Shown here one piece after another: positions 43,165 through 51,950 of a stretch of 64,000 bases of DNA (position 1 is its first letter; every line of letters starts with the position of its first letter). Below the pieces are notes generated by a model. The model was not told where the DNA came from, did not search any database, and saw nothing but the letters and a program-made list of their open reading frames with translations. Position numbers and translations under genes: made by a program. The stretch covers positions 1 through 64,000 of the forward strand of contig JAERTK010000092.1 of assembly GCA_016844935.1 (NCBI GenBank), in the 5' to 3' direction. Origin of the DNA: Desulfobacteraceae bacterium (lineage in GTDB: Bacteria; Desulfobacterota; DSM-4660; Desulfatiglandales; Desulfatiglandaceae).

Positions 43165-45972
43165 ATGCCCAAAATTCTGATTGTCGATGATGAATGGCTC
43201 ACAAGGCTTGAAATCGAAGAGATGCTCACTGATCTGGGTTATGACGTGGCCGGGCAGGCGGAAACAGGTGCAGAAGCCGTTGTCATGGCCCGGGAGCTGA
43301 ACCCCGACCTTGTGCTCATGGACGTGGAAATGCCTGGAGAGATGAATGGCATAGATGCGGCCAGGGAGATCAAGGCGGAGTTGGGAACCCCCATCGTTTT
43401 TGTATCGGGATACGGAGATCCGGAGTACATTGAAGCCGCAAAGGAAATAGCCCCCTTTGGCTATGTGATGAAACCCTTTGATGAAAGAGAGATTCATGCC
43501 TTTGTGGAAATCGCCCTTTCCAAGAGGGAATTGGAACTGAATCTGGAAGAAGCCAATGATACGTTGGAACGGCGTGTGGAAAGCCGCACCGCGGAATTAG
43601 CTGAAGCGAATAAGCAGTTGAAAGAAGAAAACGAAGCGCGCAAACGGACTGAGGAGGCGCTGCGGGAAAGCGAGGGGCACCTGAGATCCTTAATGGAAAG
43701 TGCCTCTAATTTTTCCGTTTATCGGTTGATTGCCGATAGCGATGATCCCAGTTTTCTCAGAGTGATATTTGTGAGTCCTTCAATTATGGACATCATGGGT
43801 GTTTCCGATCCGATGCGCTTTGAGACATGGTTTGAACGCATCCACCCGGATGATGTGGAGAGGATCGTTAGAGCCAATATGGAGGCATTCAAGACAAATC
43901 GATTTGACGAAATCATGAGGATATACCATCCTCAGAAAGAGAAATGGATATGGATACATGCTATATCCGCGGGCTTTAAAGACCAAAAACACCAACGCAC
44001 ATATGTGAATGGAATATTGATTGACGTTACCAGGGAAAAGGAGGCGGAAAAGGCCCTACAGGAAAGTGAAGAGAAATTTAGATTAATTGCAGAAAATTCA
44101 ATTGATGCTATATGGCAGACGGATTTAAACAACAAAGTAACATATATTTCTCCTTCGTCAATTAATATTGGCGGATATACGCCTGAAGAGGTGATGAGAT
44201 TCGAAAATGCCCTGGAACTCTATGATGATGAACTCAGAACCTTGATAATGACTGAAATGGGTAAACTCTTGCAGCGACCCATTGAAGAACTGAAGCATTA
44301 TGTTATCCCGAGGATTGAAGGTAGAGGCTTACACAAAGATGGACACAAAGTCTGGCTTGAAATTCAGGCCAAATTCATTTTTGAAGGGAACATGGTTGTA
44401 GGTGTTCAAGGCATTTCTCGGGATATTTCTGAAAGAAAGAAATCTGAGGAAGCACTGCGGGAATCCGAGGAAAGATATAAGAAGCTGTTTGATACCAGTC
44501 CGGAAGCCGTAGCTCTGGTCGATGAAGAGGGCAGATTCTTGACGGCTAATCCTTCCATGAAGAAGAGGTTTGAACAAGATATTGAGGGGAAAACCTGGCA
44601 CGAACTAATGCCAAAAGATCTTGCAGAAAGTCGTTTAGCGCAAGCGCGGCAGGCGCTCAGGAACAACGAGACGGTATTTTTTCAGGACGTCAGAGCAGGC
44701 AGATACATGGAAAATTTTTATGTTCCAGTCCCCGCTTCTGGTAAGAAAAGAACATTCCAGGTCATTGTCAGAGATATTACCTCACAAAAAAAGGCTGAGA
44801 AAGAGCGAGAAAACTTGGAAGCCCAGCTCCAACATGCGCAGAAAATGGAAGCGATAGGAACCCTCGCAGGAGGGGTGGCCCACGATCTCAACAATATCCT
44901 GGGGGGTCTTGTAAGCTATCCCGAACTGTTATTGCTGCAACTCCCCGAAGACAGCCCTTTAAGGAAATCAATTCTAACCATACAAAAGTCGGGAGAAAAA
45001 GCGGCAACGGTTGTTCAGGATTTATTAACGTTGGCAAGGAGAGGCGTTGTTGTCACTGAAGTGGTCAATCTGAACGATGTTATCGCTGAACAATTGAAAA
45101 GCCCCGAGCATGAAAAGCTTCAGTCATACCACCCCGGAGTTCATATGGATACCCATCTTGAAAAAGACACTCTCAACATACTGGGATCATCCACTCACCT
45201 CTCCAAGACCGTCATGAACCTGGTTTCCAATGCTGCCGAAGCCATGCCCGAAGGGGGGGAAATTTCCATATCCACGGAGAACCGATACATTGATAAACCC
45301 ATAGGCGGGTATGACAATGTAAAAGAGGGCGATTATGTGGTTCTTATCATCTCCGATACCGGAACCGGGATTTCTCCGGATGATATGGAGAAGATATTTG
45401 AACCGTTCTATACCAAAAAGAAGATGGGAAAAAGCGGAACAGGCTTAGGCATGGCTGTAGTATGGGGAACGGTCAAGGATCATAACGGATATATCGATGT
45501 CCAAAGCACTGAAGGCAAGGGAACGACATTTACCCTTTATTTTCCGGTAACCCGTGAAAAATTACCTGAAGATAAATCCCATCTCGCCATTGGGTCTTAT
45601 AGCGGTGATGGGGAATCCATTCTGGTCATAGATGATGTGGAAGAACAAAGGAACATCGCCTCGGGAATGCTCGAAGAGTTGGGTTATTCGGTGGAAATGG
45701 TTTCAAGCGGGGAAGAGGCTGTTGAATATCTGAGGACCAACAAAGTTGATTTATTGGTATTGGATATGATTATGGACCCGGGGATGGATGGGCTCGACAC
45801 CTACAGGAAAATCCTTGAACTGCATCCAGGGCAGAAAGCGCTCATAGCCAGTGGATTTTCTGAAACAGAGCGTCTCAAAGGGCTTCAAAAATTAGGTGCG
45901 GGAGCATATATCAAAAAGCCCTTCTTGCTGGAAAAGATAGGGATTGCCGTCAAAGAAGAATTGGAAAAATAG
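43165..45972 (+). CDS. Large hybrid sensor kinase: receiver, three PAS, kinase, receiver
   Basis: 935 residues without membrane segments. N-terminal receiver (1 to about 122; 'KILIVDDEWLT', phospho-Asp in 'DLVLMDVEMPG'), a coiled coil (about 125-170, 'LEEANDTLERRVESRTAEL'), three PAS domains (about 175-300, 305-425 and 430-545), HisKA helix ('MEAIGTLAGGVAHDLNNIL'), ATPase ('GKSGTGLGMAVVWG') and a final receiver ('SILVIDDVEEQRNIA', Asp in 'LLVLDMIMDPGMDG'). Its kinase and last receiver are close paralogues of the 14.7-kb hybrid kinase and of the orphan receiver at 19.5 kb. GAGGAATT precedes the ATG. Its partner and signal are unknown. Confidence 0.92.
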   Translation: MPKILIVDDEWLTRLEIEEMLTDLGYDVAGQAETGAEAVVMARELNPDLVLMDVEMPGEMNGIDAAREIKAELGTPIVFVSGYGDPEYIEAAKEIAPFGYVMKPFDEREIHAFVEIALSKRELELNLEEANDTLERRVESRTAELAEANKQLKEENEARKRTEEALRESEGHLRSLMESASNFSVYRLIADSDDPSFLRVIFVSPSIMDIMGVSDPMRFETWFERIHPDDVERIVRANMEAFKTNRFDEIMRIYHPQKEKWIWIHAISAGFKDQKHQRTYVNGILIDVTREKEAEKALQESEEKFRLIAENSIDAIWQTDLNNKVTYISPSSINIGGYTPEEVMRFENALELYDDELRTLIMTEMGKLLQRPIEELKHYVIPRIEGRGLHKDGHKVWLEIQAKFIFEGNMVVGVQGISRDISERKKSEEALRESEERYKKLFDTSPEAVALVDEEGRFLTANPSMKKRFEQDIEGKTWHELMPKDLAESRLAQARQALRNNETVFFQDVRAGRYMENFYVPVPASGKKRTFQVIVRDITSQKKAEKERENLEAQLQHAQKMEAIGTLAGGVAHDLNNILGGLVSYPELLLLQLPEDSPLRKSILTIQKSGEKAATVVQDLLTLARRGVVVTEVVNLNDVIAEQLKSPEHEKLQSYHPGVHMDTHLEKDTLNILGSSTHLSKTVMNLVSNAAEAMPEGGEISISTENRYIDKPIGGYDNVKEGDYVVLIISDTGTGISPDDMEKIFEPFYTKKKMGKSGTGLGMAVVWGTVKDHNGYIDVQSTEGKGTTFTLYFPVTREKLPEDKSHLAIGSYSGDGESILVIDDVEEQRNIASGMLEELGYSVEMVSSGEEAVEYLRTNKVDLLVLDMIMDPGMDGLDTYRKILELHPGQKALIASGFSETERLKGLQKLGAGAYIKKPFLLEKIGIAVKEELEK

Positions 45973-46023
45973 AGGGGTTTTTGGTCTGCCATATCTCACA
46001 TTCACAGGGAGAATAAAGAAACA

Positions 46024-46533
46024 ATGGTCATTGCAAACGTAATTGTGGGTCTTGCACTCCTGATTCTTGGGAAGAGGCTTTTCTGGCTTTTTGTGGGCGC
46101 CATCGGCTTTATAGGCGCCAGTGATGCGGCTGCCGTTTATTTCAGCAGCCTGCCCCATTGGCAGATTCTCATTATATCACTTGCAGCCGGTATTCTGGGC
46201 GTATTGCTGGCGCTCTTTTTTCAAAAGCTGGCCATCCTTCTTGTGGGATTTTATGCCGGGGGGTATCTGGCGGTTTCCCTGTTCAACACACTGAATATGG
46301 CCTCACCCCCTGCCCTGCCCTGGGCACCGTTTGTCGTGGGTGGTCTTTTAGGGGCCGTTCTGCTATATCTCCTTTTCGACTGGACGCTTATCGTCCTTTC
46401 GTCTCTTGCAGGTGCCACCTTTATTTCCCAAACGATTCAACCATTGAGCATCCCTTCCCCAATCGTTGTGGCGGCATTGTTTCTGGCAGGTATCATCATA
46501 CAGGGCAGTATGATGAAAAAAGGGAAAAGGTAA
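46024..46533 (+). CDS. Polytopic membrane protein (DUF4203-like)
   Basis: A 169-residue protein with six or seven closely packed hydrophobic segments and many Gly and Ala residues ('ALLILGKRLFWLFVGAIGFIGA' in the first part, 'GVLLALFFQKLAILLVGFYAGGYLA' in the middle). It resembles the DUF4203/TMEM198-like fold of small integral membrane proteins. No function is known. The Shine-Dalgarno is weak (AAAGAAACA). It stands between the hybrid kinase and the nitroreductase gene, separated from both by 50-65 bases. Confidence 0.65.
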   Translation: MVIANVIVGLALLILGKRLFWLFVGAIGFIGASDAAAVYFSSLPHWQILIISLAAGILGVLLALFFQKLAILLVGFYAGGYLAVSLFNTLNMASPPALPWAPFVVGGLLGAVLLYLLFDWTLIVLSSLAGATFISQTIQPLSIPSPIVVAALFLAGIIIQGSMMKKGKR

Positions 46534-46598
46534 GGTGGGGCCAATGGGCGGATTTGCCGAAATGCATAACGAACGATTCTGATATGGGAAAGGAAATT

Positions 46599-47114
46599 AT
46601 GTTTATAGAACTACTTAAGAAACGGCGGAGTATCCGGCAATTTCAAGACAAACCTGTGGAACAGGAAAAGATTGACACGCTCGTAGAAGCCATGTTGCGA
46701 TCACCTTCGTCGAGGAGTTTCAATCCATGGGAATTTGTCGTTGTGACAGACCCTCAGACAATAGGAGAACTGTCACAGTCAAAACCTCATGGTGCTTCAT
46801 TTATGAAGCATGCACCTCTGGTGATTGTGGTGTGTGCAGATTCAACAAAAAGTGATGTATGGGTTGAGGATTGTTCCATCGCCGCACTTATTCTTCATTT
46901 TGAAGCCACTGATTTAGGCCTTGGGAGTTGCTGGGTTCAGATCCGCATGCGTGAACACAGGACAGGAATTTCGTCGGAAAAATATGTGAAAAACCTGCTC
47001 GGTTTAAGGGATGAAATAGTGGTTGAAGCGATGGTAGCCATTGGCTACGGCAAGGAAGAGAAGGAAGGCCATCCCGCGTCTTCCCTGCTGTATGAAAAGG
47101 TGAGCTACAAATGA
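46599..47114 (+). CDS. Nitroreductase-family FMN oxidoreductase
   Basis: A 171-residue FMN protein ('LLKKRRSIRQFQDKPVEQEKI', 'MLRSPSSRSFNPWEFVVV', 'GLGSCWVQIR', 'VVEAMVAIGYG'), short but complete for the small nitroreductase subgroup. I set the start at ATG 46599 (GGGAAAGGAAATT upstream). The open frame extends to 46158, but that stretch is the out-of-frame shadow of the preceding membrane protein. Its stop overlaps the start of the MmgE/PrpD gene (ATGA), so the two are coupled. The substrate is unknown; a reductive role on an organic intermediate is possible. Confidence 0.88.
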   Translation: MFIELLKKRRSIRQFQDKPVEQEKIDTLVEAMLRSPSSRSFNPWEFVVVTDPQTIGELSQSKPHGASFMKHAPLVIVVCADSTKSDVWVEDCSIAALILHFEATDLGLGSCWVQIRMREHRTGISSEKYVKNLLGLRDEIVVEAMVAIGYGKEEKEGHPASSLLYEKVSYK

Positions 47115-48490
47115 TGGAAACAAAAGAATTGACGAAAAGGTGTCATGACCTGAGTTTTGATGCGTGGCCCGAAGAGGTCATTGACCGGGTGAAATACCTT
47201 ACCCTGGACTATCTGGGCGTTGCCGCACGGGGGTCCTTGAGTGAGTCCAGCGCCCCTATCCTGAACTTTGTTTCCAATAGAGGTATGGTCCAGGAAGGGG
47301 CAGTGGTCACAGGGACGGACTTGAAGGCCGATCCCACCTATGCCGCTCTCGCAAACGGGACATTTGCGCACTCCATAGAGCTTGACGATGTGGTCAACGA
47401 GGCATCTCTTCACCCGGCTGTGGTCATCATGTCCTCTGCCCTGGCAGCCTCTCACATTGCCGGAAGTGGTGGCAGGGCGTTTATTGAGGGGATCGTTGTG
47501 GGTTACGAAGCCATGATCCGGTTGGGCTTTGCCCTTGATCCAAAAGCCCATTATGCACAGGGTTTTCACCCCACCGGCACCTGCGGAACCTTTGGGTCAG
47601 CGTTAACGGCTGCGAAGATTCTGGGATTGGATCAGGAGGCTATGACCAACGCCCTGGGAATCGCGGGCAGTCAAGCCGCCGGATCCATGGAATTCTTGTC
47701 GGATGGCTCGTTTACCAAGCGTTTTCACGCGGGTTGGGCCGCCCACAACGGTCTTATTGCGGCCCTTCTTGCCCGTGAAGGTTTCACCGGGCCGGGGACG
47801 ATTATTGAAGGAAAATATGGGTTTTTGAGTTCTTATTCACCCAATTCCGATCCCTCGTCTCTTCTTAAGAACTGGGGTGATCCTTTCAAGGTGATGAAAT
47901 CGAGCATTAAGCCCCATGCCTGCTGCCGCTACAAACAGGGGCCCATAGATGGTATTTTGGAGATAATGCATGAAAACAGCTTGAACCCTTCGGATGTTGA
48001 AGAAGTCAAATTGGGGATTTTGAAAGCGGGATTTCCCATCGTTGCTCATCCGGAAGAATCCAAATACAACCCCAAGTCGATTGTGGACGCGCAGTTCAGT
48101 ATGCCCTTCGGGGCTGCAGTTGCAATCCTACGTGGGAAGGCAACATTGGAAGAGTACACACAAGAAAACATGATGTCCGCTGAAATCAAAAAAATGATGG
48201 AAAAGATACATTGCGTGGAGGACCCGGAACTTGAACGCCATTACCCCAAAAAATGGCCGGCCTCTGTGCGCCTGACAACGAAGGGCGGGCAACAATATCA
48301 TATGAAAATTGAATTCCCTAAAGGTGATCCCGAAAACCCCCTCACGTGGGATGAGCTGATCCACAAATTCAAAAGTCTCATTCCCCCAGTCTTTTCTCAT
48401 GAAAGAGGCGATGAAATTATTCGTTATGTTAGGAAGATAGAATCAGCGAAAGATTTAAAAAGTCTTTCAAGGCTCCTGTCAAAATCTTAA
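47111..48490 (+). CDS. MmgE/PrpD family protein
   Basis: 459 residues, the usual size. Family signatures: 'KYLTLDYLGVAARGS', 'HSIELDDV' with active-site Asp and His, 'HPTGTCGTFGSALTAAKILGL' and 'SIKPHACCRYKQGPIDG'. The family includes 2-methylcitrate dehydratase, cis-aconitate decarboxylase and iminodisuccinate epimerase, all acting on di- or tricarboxylic acids without a metal cluster. No methylcitrate synthase or lyase is nearby, so a methylcitrate-cycle role is not supported. It is coupled to the nitroreductase and lies 59 bases ahead of the first SDH-like complex, suggesting a shared organic-acid pathway. Confidence 0.88.
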   Translation: MMETKELTKRCHDLSFDAWPEEVIDRVKYLTLDYLGVAARGSLSESSAPILNFVSNRGMVQEGAVVTGTDLKADPTYAALANGTFAHSIELDDVVNEASLHPAVVIMSSALAASHIAGSGGRAFIEGIVVGYEAMIRLGFALDPKAHYAQGFHPTGTCGTFGSALTAAKILGLDQEAMTNALGIAGSQAAGSMEFLSDGSFTKRFHAGWAAHNGLIAALLAREGFTGPGTIIEGKYGFLSSYSPNSDPSSLLKNWGDPFKVMKSSIKPHACCRYKQGPIDGILEIMHENSLNPSDVEEVKLGILKAGFPIVAHPEESKYNPKSIVDAQFSMPFGAAVAILRGKATLEEYTQENMMSAEIKKMMEKIHCVEDPELERHYPKKWPASVRLTTKGGQQYHMKIEFPKGDPENPLTWDELIHKFKSLIPPVFSHERGDEIIRYVRKIESAKDLKSLSRLLSKS

Positions 48491-48549
48491 AAAGCTGTAC
48501 TGCATACTCTCCTCAAATGGTGATATGCCGAAACCCTGGGTAAAATTCT

Positions 48550-49344
48550 ATGAATACAGACGTCATAAAATCAAACATTGAGGCAACCCTCATTACATGG
48601 TTGAAGAAGATTCCCGTTATCTCATTTATCGCCGGAACGAGGGGATGGTTTTATCTAATCAGCTGGTCACATCGAATCACCGGTATTCTTCTGGTGATTT
48701 CCCTGTGGGCCTATCTTTATTGTTTTGAAGCAATACAGGCTTCCCAGAAGGGGTTCATTCTGACTTTACTCCTGTGGATACTGGCCATCCCCATGGCCTT
48801 TCACGGGTTCAACGGGGCCAGGCTGATTCTCTATGAGTGTTTCGGGAGCCGGAATGATGATGACATGATCCGATGGGTTTTTGCCCTCTCTTTTTTCTAC
48901 GTGTTCGTATTGGGGATGCTCATGGTGATGGGAAACCAGATGGTATCTCCATTCTTGTACTGGGTGATTATGTTGGCTCAGGCCCTGGCTGTTGCCCATG
49001 GCGTTAAAGCGAGGATATTAAAGAACAGACATTCTGTTTTATGGAAGATGCAGAGAATCAGCGGGTCCTTTCTTCTGATCATGGTACCTGCCTACTTTCT
49101 GTTCATCCCGCTTAACGCAAACCCGGAGATCGAAGCGAATGCCTTAGCCACAGGTATTCAAGGGTTTTTCTTAGTGGTCGTTTATATCCTGCTCCTTATG
49201 AGCGCACTTTTTCATGCCGGGTATGGGGTTTGGTCCGTGTTGAGTGATTATCTCCCTTCCGGAGGTCTAAGGAAAGGACTGGCTGCTCTCGTTACATTAA
49301 TCACATTGATTCTGGCTTGGATCGGCCTGCTTGCAACTTTATAG
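48550..49344 (+). CDS. sdhC: Fused SdhC-SdhD-type cytochrome b anchor (complex 1)
   Basis: 264 residues with about seven transmembrane helices in two halves. The first half repeats the SdhC pattern 'SHRITG...FHGFNGARLILYE' (His 41, His 85) and the second half the SdhD pattern 'MQRISG...LFHAGYGVWSVLSDY' (His 222). Separate genes at 55.5-56.3 kb encode the same two patterns as 132- and 112-residue proteins, so this gene looks like their fusion. The two candidate haem ligands of the E. coli type (His 85, His 222) are kept, but the extra His found in the separate subunits is replaced by Tyr 55 and Tyr 182. It should anchor the flavoprotein and Fe-S subunits encoded next and pass electrons to quinone, probably with one haem. 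Confidence 0.82.
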   Translation: MNTDVIKSNIEATLITWLKKIPVISFIAGTRGWFYLISWSHRITGILLVISLWAYLYCFEAIQASQKGFILTLLLWILAIPMAFHGFNGARLILYECFGSRNDDDMIRWVFALSFFYVFVLGMLMVMGNQMVSPFLYWVIMLAQALAVAHGVKARILKNRHSVLWKMQRISGSFLLIMVPAYFLFIPLNANPEIEANALATGIQGFFLVVVYILLLMSALFHAGYGVWSVLSDYLPSGGLRKGLAALVTLITLILAWIGLLATL

Positions 49345-49376
49345 TATTTGAGAACTGAAAGGAGTTTCCCCGAACA

Positions 49377-51173
49377 ATGGCTCAAAGATTAAAAATTTCT
49401 TCCACACTGCGTTGTGATGTCCTGATTATTGGGGCGGGGGGGGCCGGCCTTCGATGTGCATCTGCCGTATTGGAGAAAAAACCAGACACCCATATCATTG
49501 CCGTTACCAAAGTGGCGAGCCCCCAGAAATCCCACACCCAGACCGCCCAGGGTGGGATGGCCGCCGTGGATCCCCGTGATCCCATGGATAAACCCATCTA
49601 TCATATGTTCGACACCTGGAAAGGTTCTGACTGTATTGCGGATCAGAACATCATTAAAAAGATCGTTGAAGCGGGGTGGGAACAGGCGGTCTGGATGGAA
49701 AACCGCGGCATGCATTTTACGCGCAGGGAGGACGGAAAACTCAATAAAAGGACCTTTGGCGGGCATACGGTGAACTTTGGCGAATCATCCGCTTTCAGGT
49801 GCGTATTCGAGGCCGACCGGACAGGTAAAGGCATCATGGATAATGTGTGGGGTGAGAGCATCAAAGGGGGGACAAAATTCATCAATCAGGCAGTTGTCAC
49901 TGAGCTTCTGATGAAAGGCGACAGGTGTGTGGGAGCGGTCATATTTAAGCAGAAGGAGGGGGAGTTTGTCAGTATCCTGGCCAAGGCAACTGTTTTTGCC
50001 ACAGGCGGCAACGGGCAGGTCTTCAAAGTCACCACAAATTGCCGCCAGAATACAGGGGATGGAAACGCCGTTATTCTTCAGGCCGACCTGCCGTTGATGG
50101 ACCCGGAGGCGATCCAGTTCCACCCCACGGGAATCGTGGGCCCCGGTATTCTTGCCAGTGAGACACTGCGATCCGTCGGGGGTATCCTCCGCAACAGGGA
50201 ATTGGAGCCCTTTATGGAGCATTACGCCCCCAAGATGAAAGAACTGGCGCCCCGGGACCTGGTGGCCCGTGCCATAGAAACGGAGATCCGAGAAGGAAGG
50301 GGTATCCTGAATCCCGATCACAATATTGAACATGTGTGGATCGACCTGAGGCACCTGCCCGATTACGTCCACGATGTGGAGCTACCCGAGGTTTCGGGTT
50401 TCTTTAAGAAGTTTATCAATCTGGATCCCAAAAAGGATCTCTGTCCGGTTCGACCGAGCAACCATTACCAGATGGGTGGGATTCCCACCAACGAAAACGG
50501 GGAAGTTCAGAAAAATCAGCGGGAAACCGTTCCCGGCCTGTTTGCGGTGGGTGAATGTGCGGCAGCCAGTTTTCACGGGTTTAACCGCCTGGGAACAAAC
50601 TCCCTTCTGGAATTGATTACCATGGGAAAATTTGCCGGGGAAAAGATCATAGAAACCCTTGGGGAGGACGTGCCCCATGCCCCTCAGGAAGCGGGAGAAC
50701 GCTCCTTTTCTCTTTTTTCATCGTTTATGGCGGCCGGCGGCAAGGACAACCTCGGGAAAATTCGTGAAGCGATGAGGAATCTCATGACAGAGAAGGTGGG
50801 CGTCTTCCGAACGGAACAAGGCATGACTGATGCCATGGAGGGCTTAAGGGAACTCAAGGAGCGGGCGGATAAGACCGCATTGGCCAGCCGGAGTCTGATC
50901 ATGAACCAGGACCTTATTCAGAGATGGGAGTTGAATAATCTATTGGACAATACCATGGTCATCACAAAAGGGGCCCTGAATAGAAAGGAATCGAGAGGGG
51001 GACACTTCCGGGATGATTTTCCGGTAAGAGATGATACGCTTCACTATCATACCCTGGCCTATAGGACGGCGTTTGGGAATGTTCAATTGGAAAAGCGGCC
51101 TGTTGACATGAGCCTGTATGAGGCAAAAGGCGAGCATTACGAAAAATTCGGGGTCATTGAGCGAAAATACTGA
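49377..51173 (+). CDS. sdhA: Succinate dehydrogenase/fumarate reductase flavoprotein (complex 1)
   Basis: 598 residues. FAD loop 'VLIIGAGGAGLRCASA', His 53 in 'KSHTQTAQGGMAA' for the covalent FAD bond, and active-site motifs 'QFHPTG', 'RDLVARAIETEIREGRG', 'SNHYQMGGIPT' and 'GFNRLGTNSLLE'. The substrate loop normally reading 'TEGCRGEGG' is 'SETLRSVGG', so Thr is Ser and the second Glu is Val. Retained His, Arg and Glu residues support oxidation or reduction of a C4-type dicarboxylate, but the changed loop may mean a substituted substrate. It follows the fused anchor by 32 bases; AAAGGAG precedes the ATG. Confidence 0.9.
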   Translation: MAQRLKISSTLRCDVLIIGAGGAGLRCASAVLEKKPDTHIIAVTKVASPQKSHTQTAQGGMAAVDPRDPMDKPIYHMFDTWKGSDCIADQNIIKKIVEAGWEQAVWMENRGMHFTRREDGKLNKRTFGGHTVNFGESSAFRCVFEADRTGKGIMDNVWGESIKGGTKFINQAVVTELLMKGDRCVGAVIFKQKEGEFVSILAKATVFATGGNGQVFKVTTNCRQNTGDGNAVILQADLPLMDPEAIQFHPTGIVGPGILASETLRSVGGILRNRELEPFMEHYAPKMKELAPRDLVARAIETEIREGRGILNPDHNIEHVWIDLRHLPDYVHDVELPEVSGFFKKFINLDPKKDLCPVRPSNHYQMGGIPTNENGEVQKNQRETVPGLFAVGECAAASFHGFNRLGTNSLLELITMGKFAGEKIIETLGEDVPHAPQEAGERSFSLFSSFMAAGGKDNLGKIREAMRNLMTEKVGVFRTEQGMTDAMEGLRELKERADKTALASRSLIMNQDLIQRWELNNLLDNTMVITKGALNRKESRGGHFRDDFPVRDDTLHYHTLAYRTAFGNVQLEKRPVDMSLYEAKGEHYEKFGVIERKY

Positions 51174-51215
51174 CAGAGGACCCGGGAAATGGTCAACGAA
51201 ATAAAAGGATAATTT

Positions 51216-51938
51216 ATGCAGGAGATATACCATATCACGCTAAATATTACGCGGTATGATCCGGAAAAAAAGAAGACCTGGGTGCAGGAATACCATTTGA
51301 AGGCAGGCAGGATTCTTCGCTTCACGGATCTCTTTCGGAGAATCAACAACGAGCTTGACCCGACCCTGGCCTGGAATTCGTCATGCGAGCATGCCCAGTG
51401 CGGAACCTGCGCGGTTCAGGTCAACGGGAAACCCCTGCTTGCCTGTGAACTTCTGGTTGAAAATGCCGTGGCTCAGTTTGGCACCTCTGTCTTCAAAATC
51501 GAACCCATCACCGCAGCTCCCGTGGTGCGAGACCTGATTGTGGATCTGGAGCAGGCATACGACAGAGTCCACAAAGCAAAGCCCTACATTATCGAAGGGG
51601 CAAAAAAATCGACGGCACAAGATGAGATCCAGATCTTGCCCCGGGATCTGGAACGATACGTGGAGGCGACCCGTTGTATCAACTGTTTTTGCTGTGCCAC
51701 CGCCTGTATCAGCAGTCAGAAAGGGTTTATGGGGCCCAATGCCGTGATGGCCAGCATCATCCGGCTTATGGATCCACGCGAGCAGGCCAAAGAGGAACGA
51801 TTGGATTTACTGTACAGTGAGGAGGGGATTTACCGCTGCCATACATCCAAGGCCTGCTCATTTGTCTGCCCCAAAGAGATTGACGTGGCGCACTTCATTG
51901 CATTGGCAAAAGAAGGCAGGTTCAAGGAGACAGATTAG
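51216..51938 (+). CDS. sdhB: Succinate dehydrogenase/fumarate reductase Fe-S subunit (complex 1)
   Basis: 240 residues carrying three clusters: [2Fe-2S] in 'CEHAQCGTCAVQVNG' with the fourth Cys in 'LLAC', and the [4Fe-4S] and [3Fe-4S] sites in 'CINCFCCATAC' and 'CHTSKACSFVCPK'. It links the flavoprotein to the fused membrane anchor. Gene order anchor-A-B differs from the C-D-B-A order of the second complex. The MBL-fold gene starts 12 bases after its stop. Confidence 0.9.
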   Translation: MQEIYHITLNITRYDPEKKKTWVQEYHLKAGRILRFTDLFRRINNELDPTLAWNSSCEHAQCGTCAVQVNGKPLLACELLVENAVAQFGTSVFKIEPITAAPVVRDLIVDLEQAYDRVHKAKPYIIEGAKKSTAQDEIQILPRDLERYVEATRCINCFCCATACISSQKGFMGPNAVMASIIRLMDPREQAKEERLDLLYSEEGIYRCHTSKACSFVCPKEIDVAHFIALAKEGRFKETD

Positions 51939-51950
51939 GGAAGTACACCG

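Noticed and set aside
46158-46598. Long N-terminal extension of the nitroreductase frame
   Set aside because: It is the out-of-frame shadow of the membrane protein at 46024-46533; a proper ribosome site and the family start lie at 46599.
47111-48490. Methylcitrate-cycle role for the MmgE/PrpD gene
   Set aside because: No methylcitrate synthase or methylisocitrate lyase is nearby; context is SDH-like and fumarase genes.
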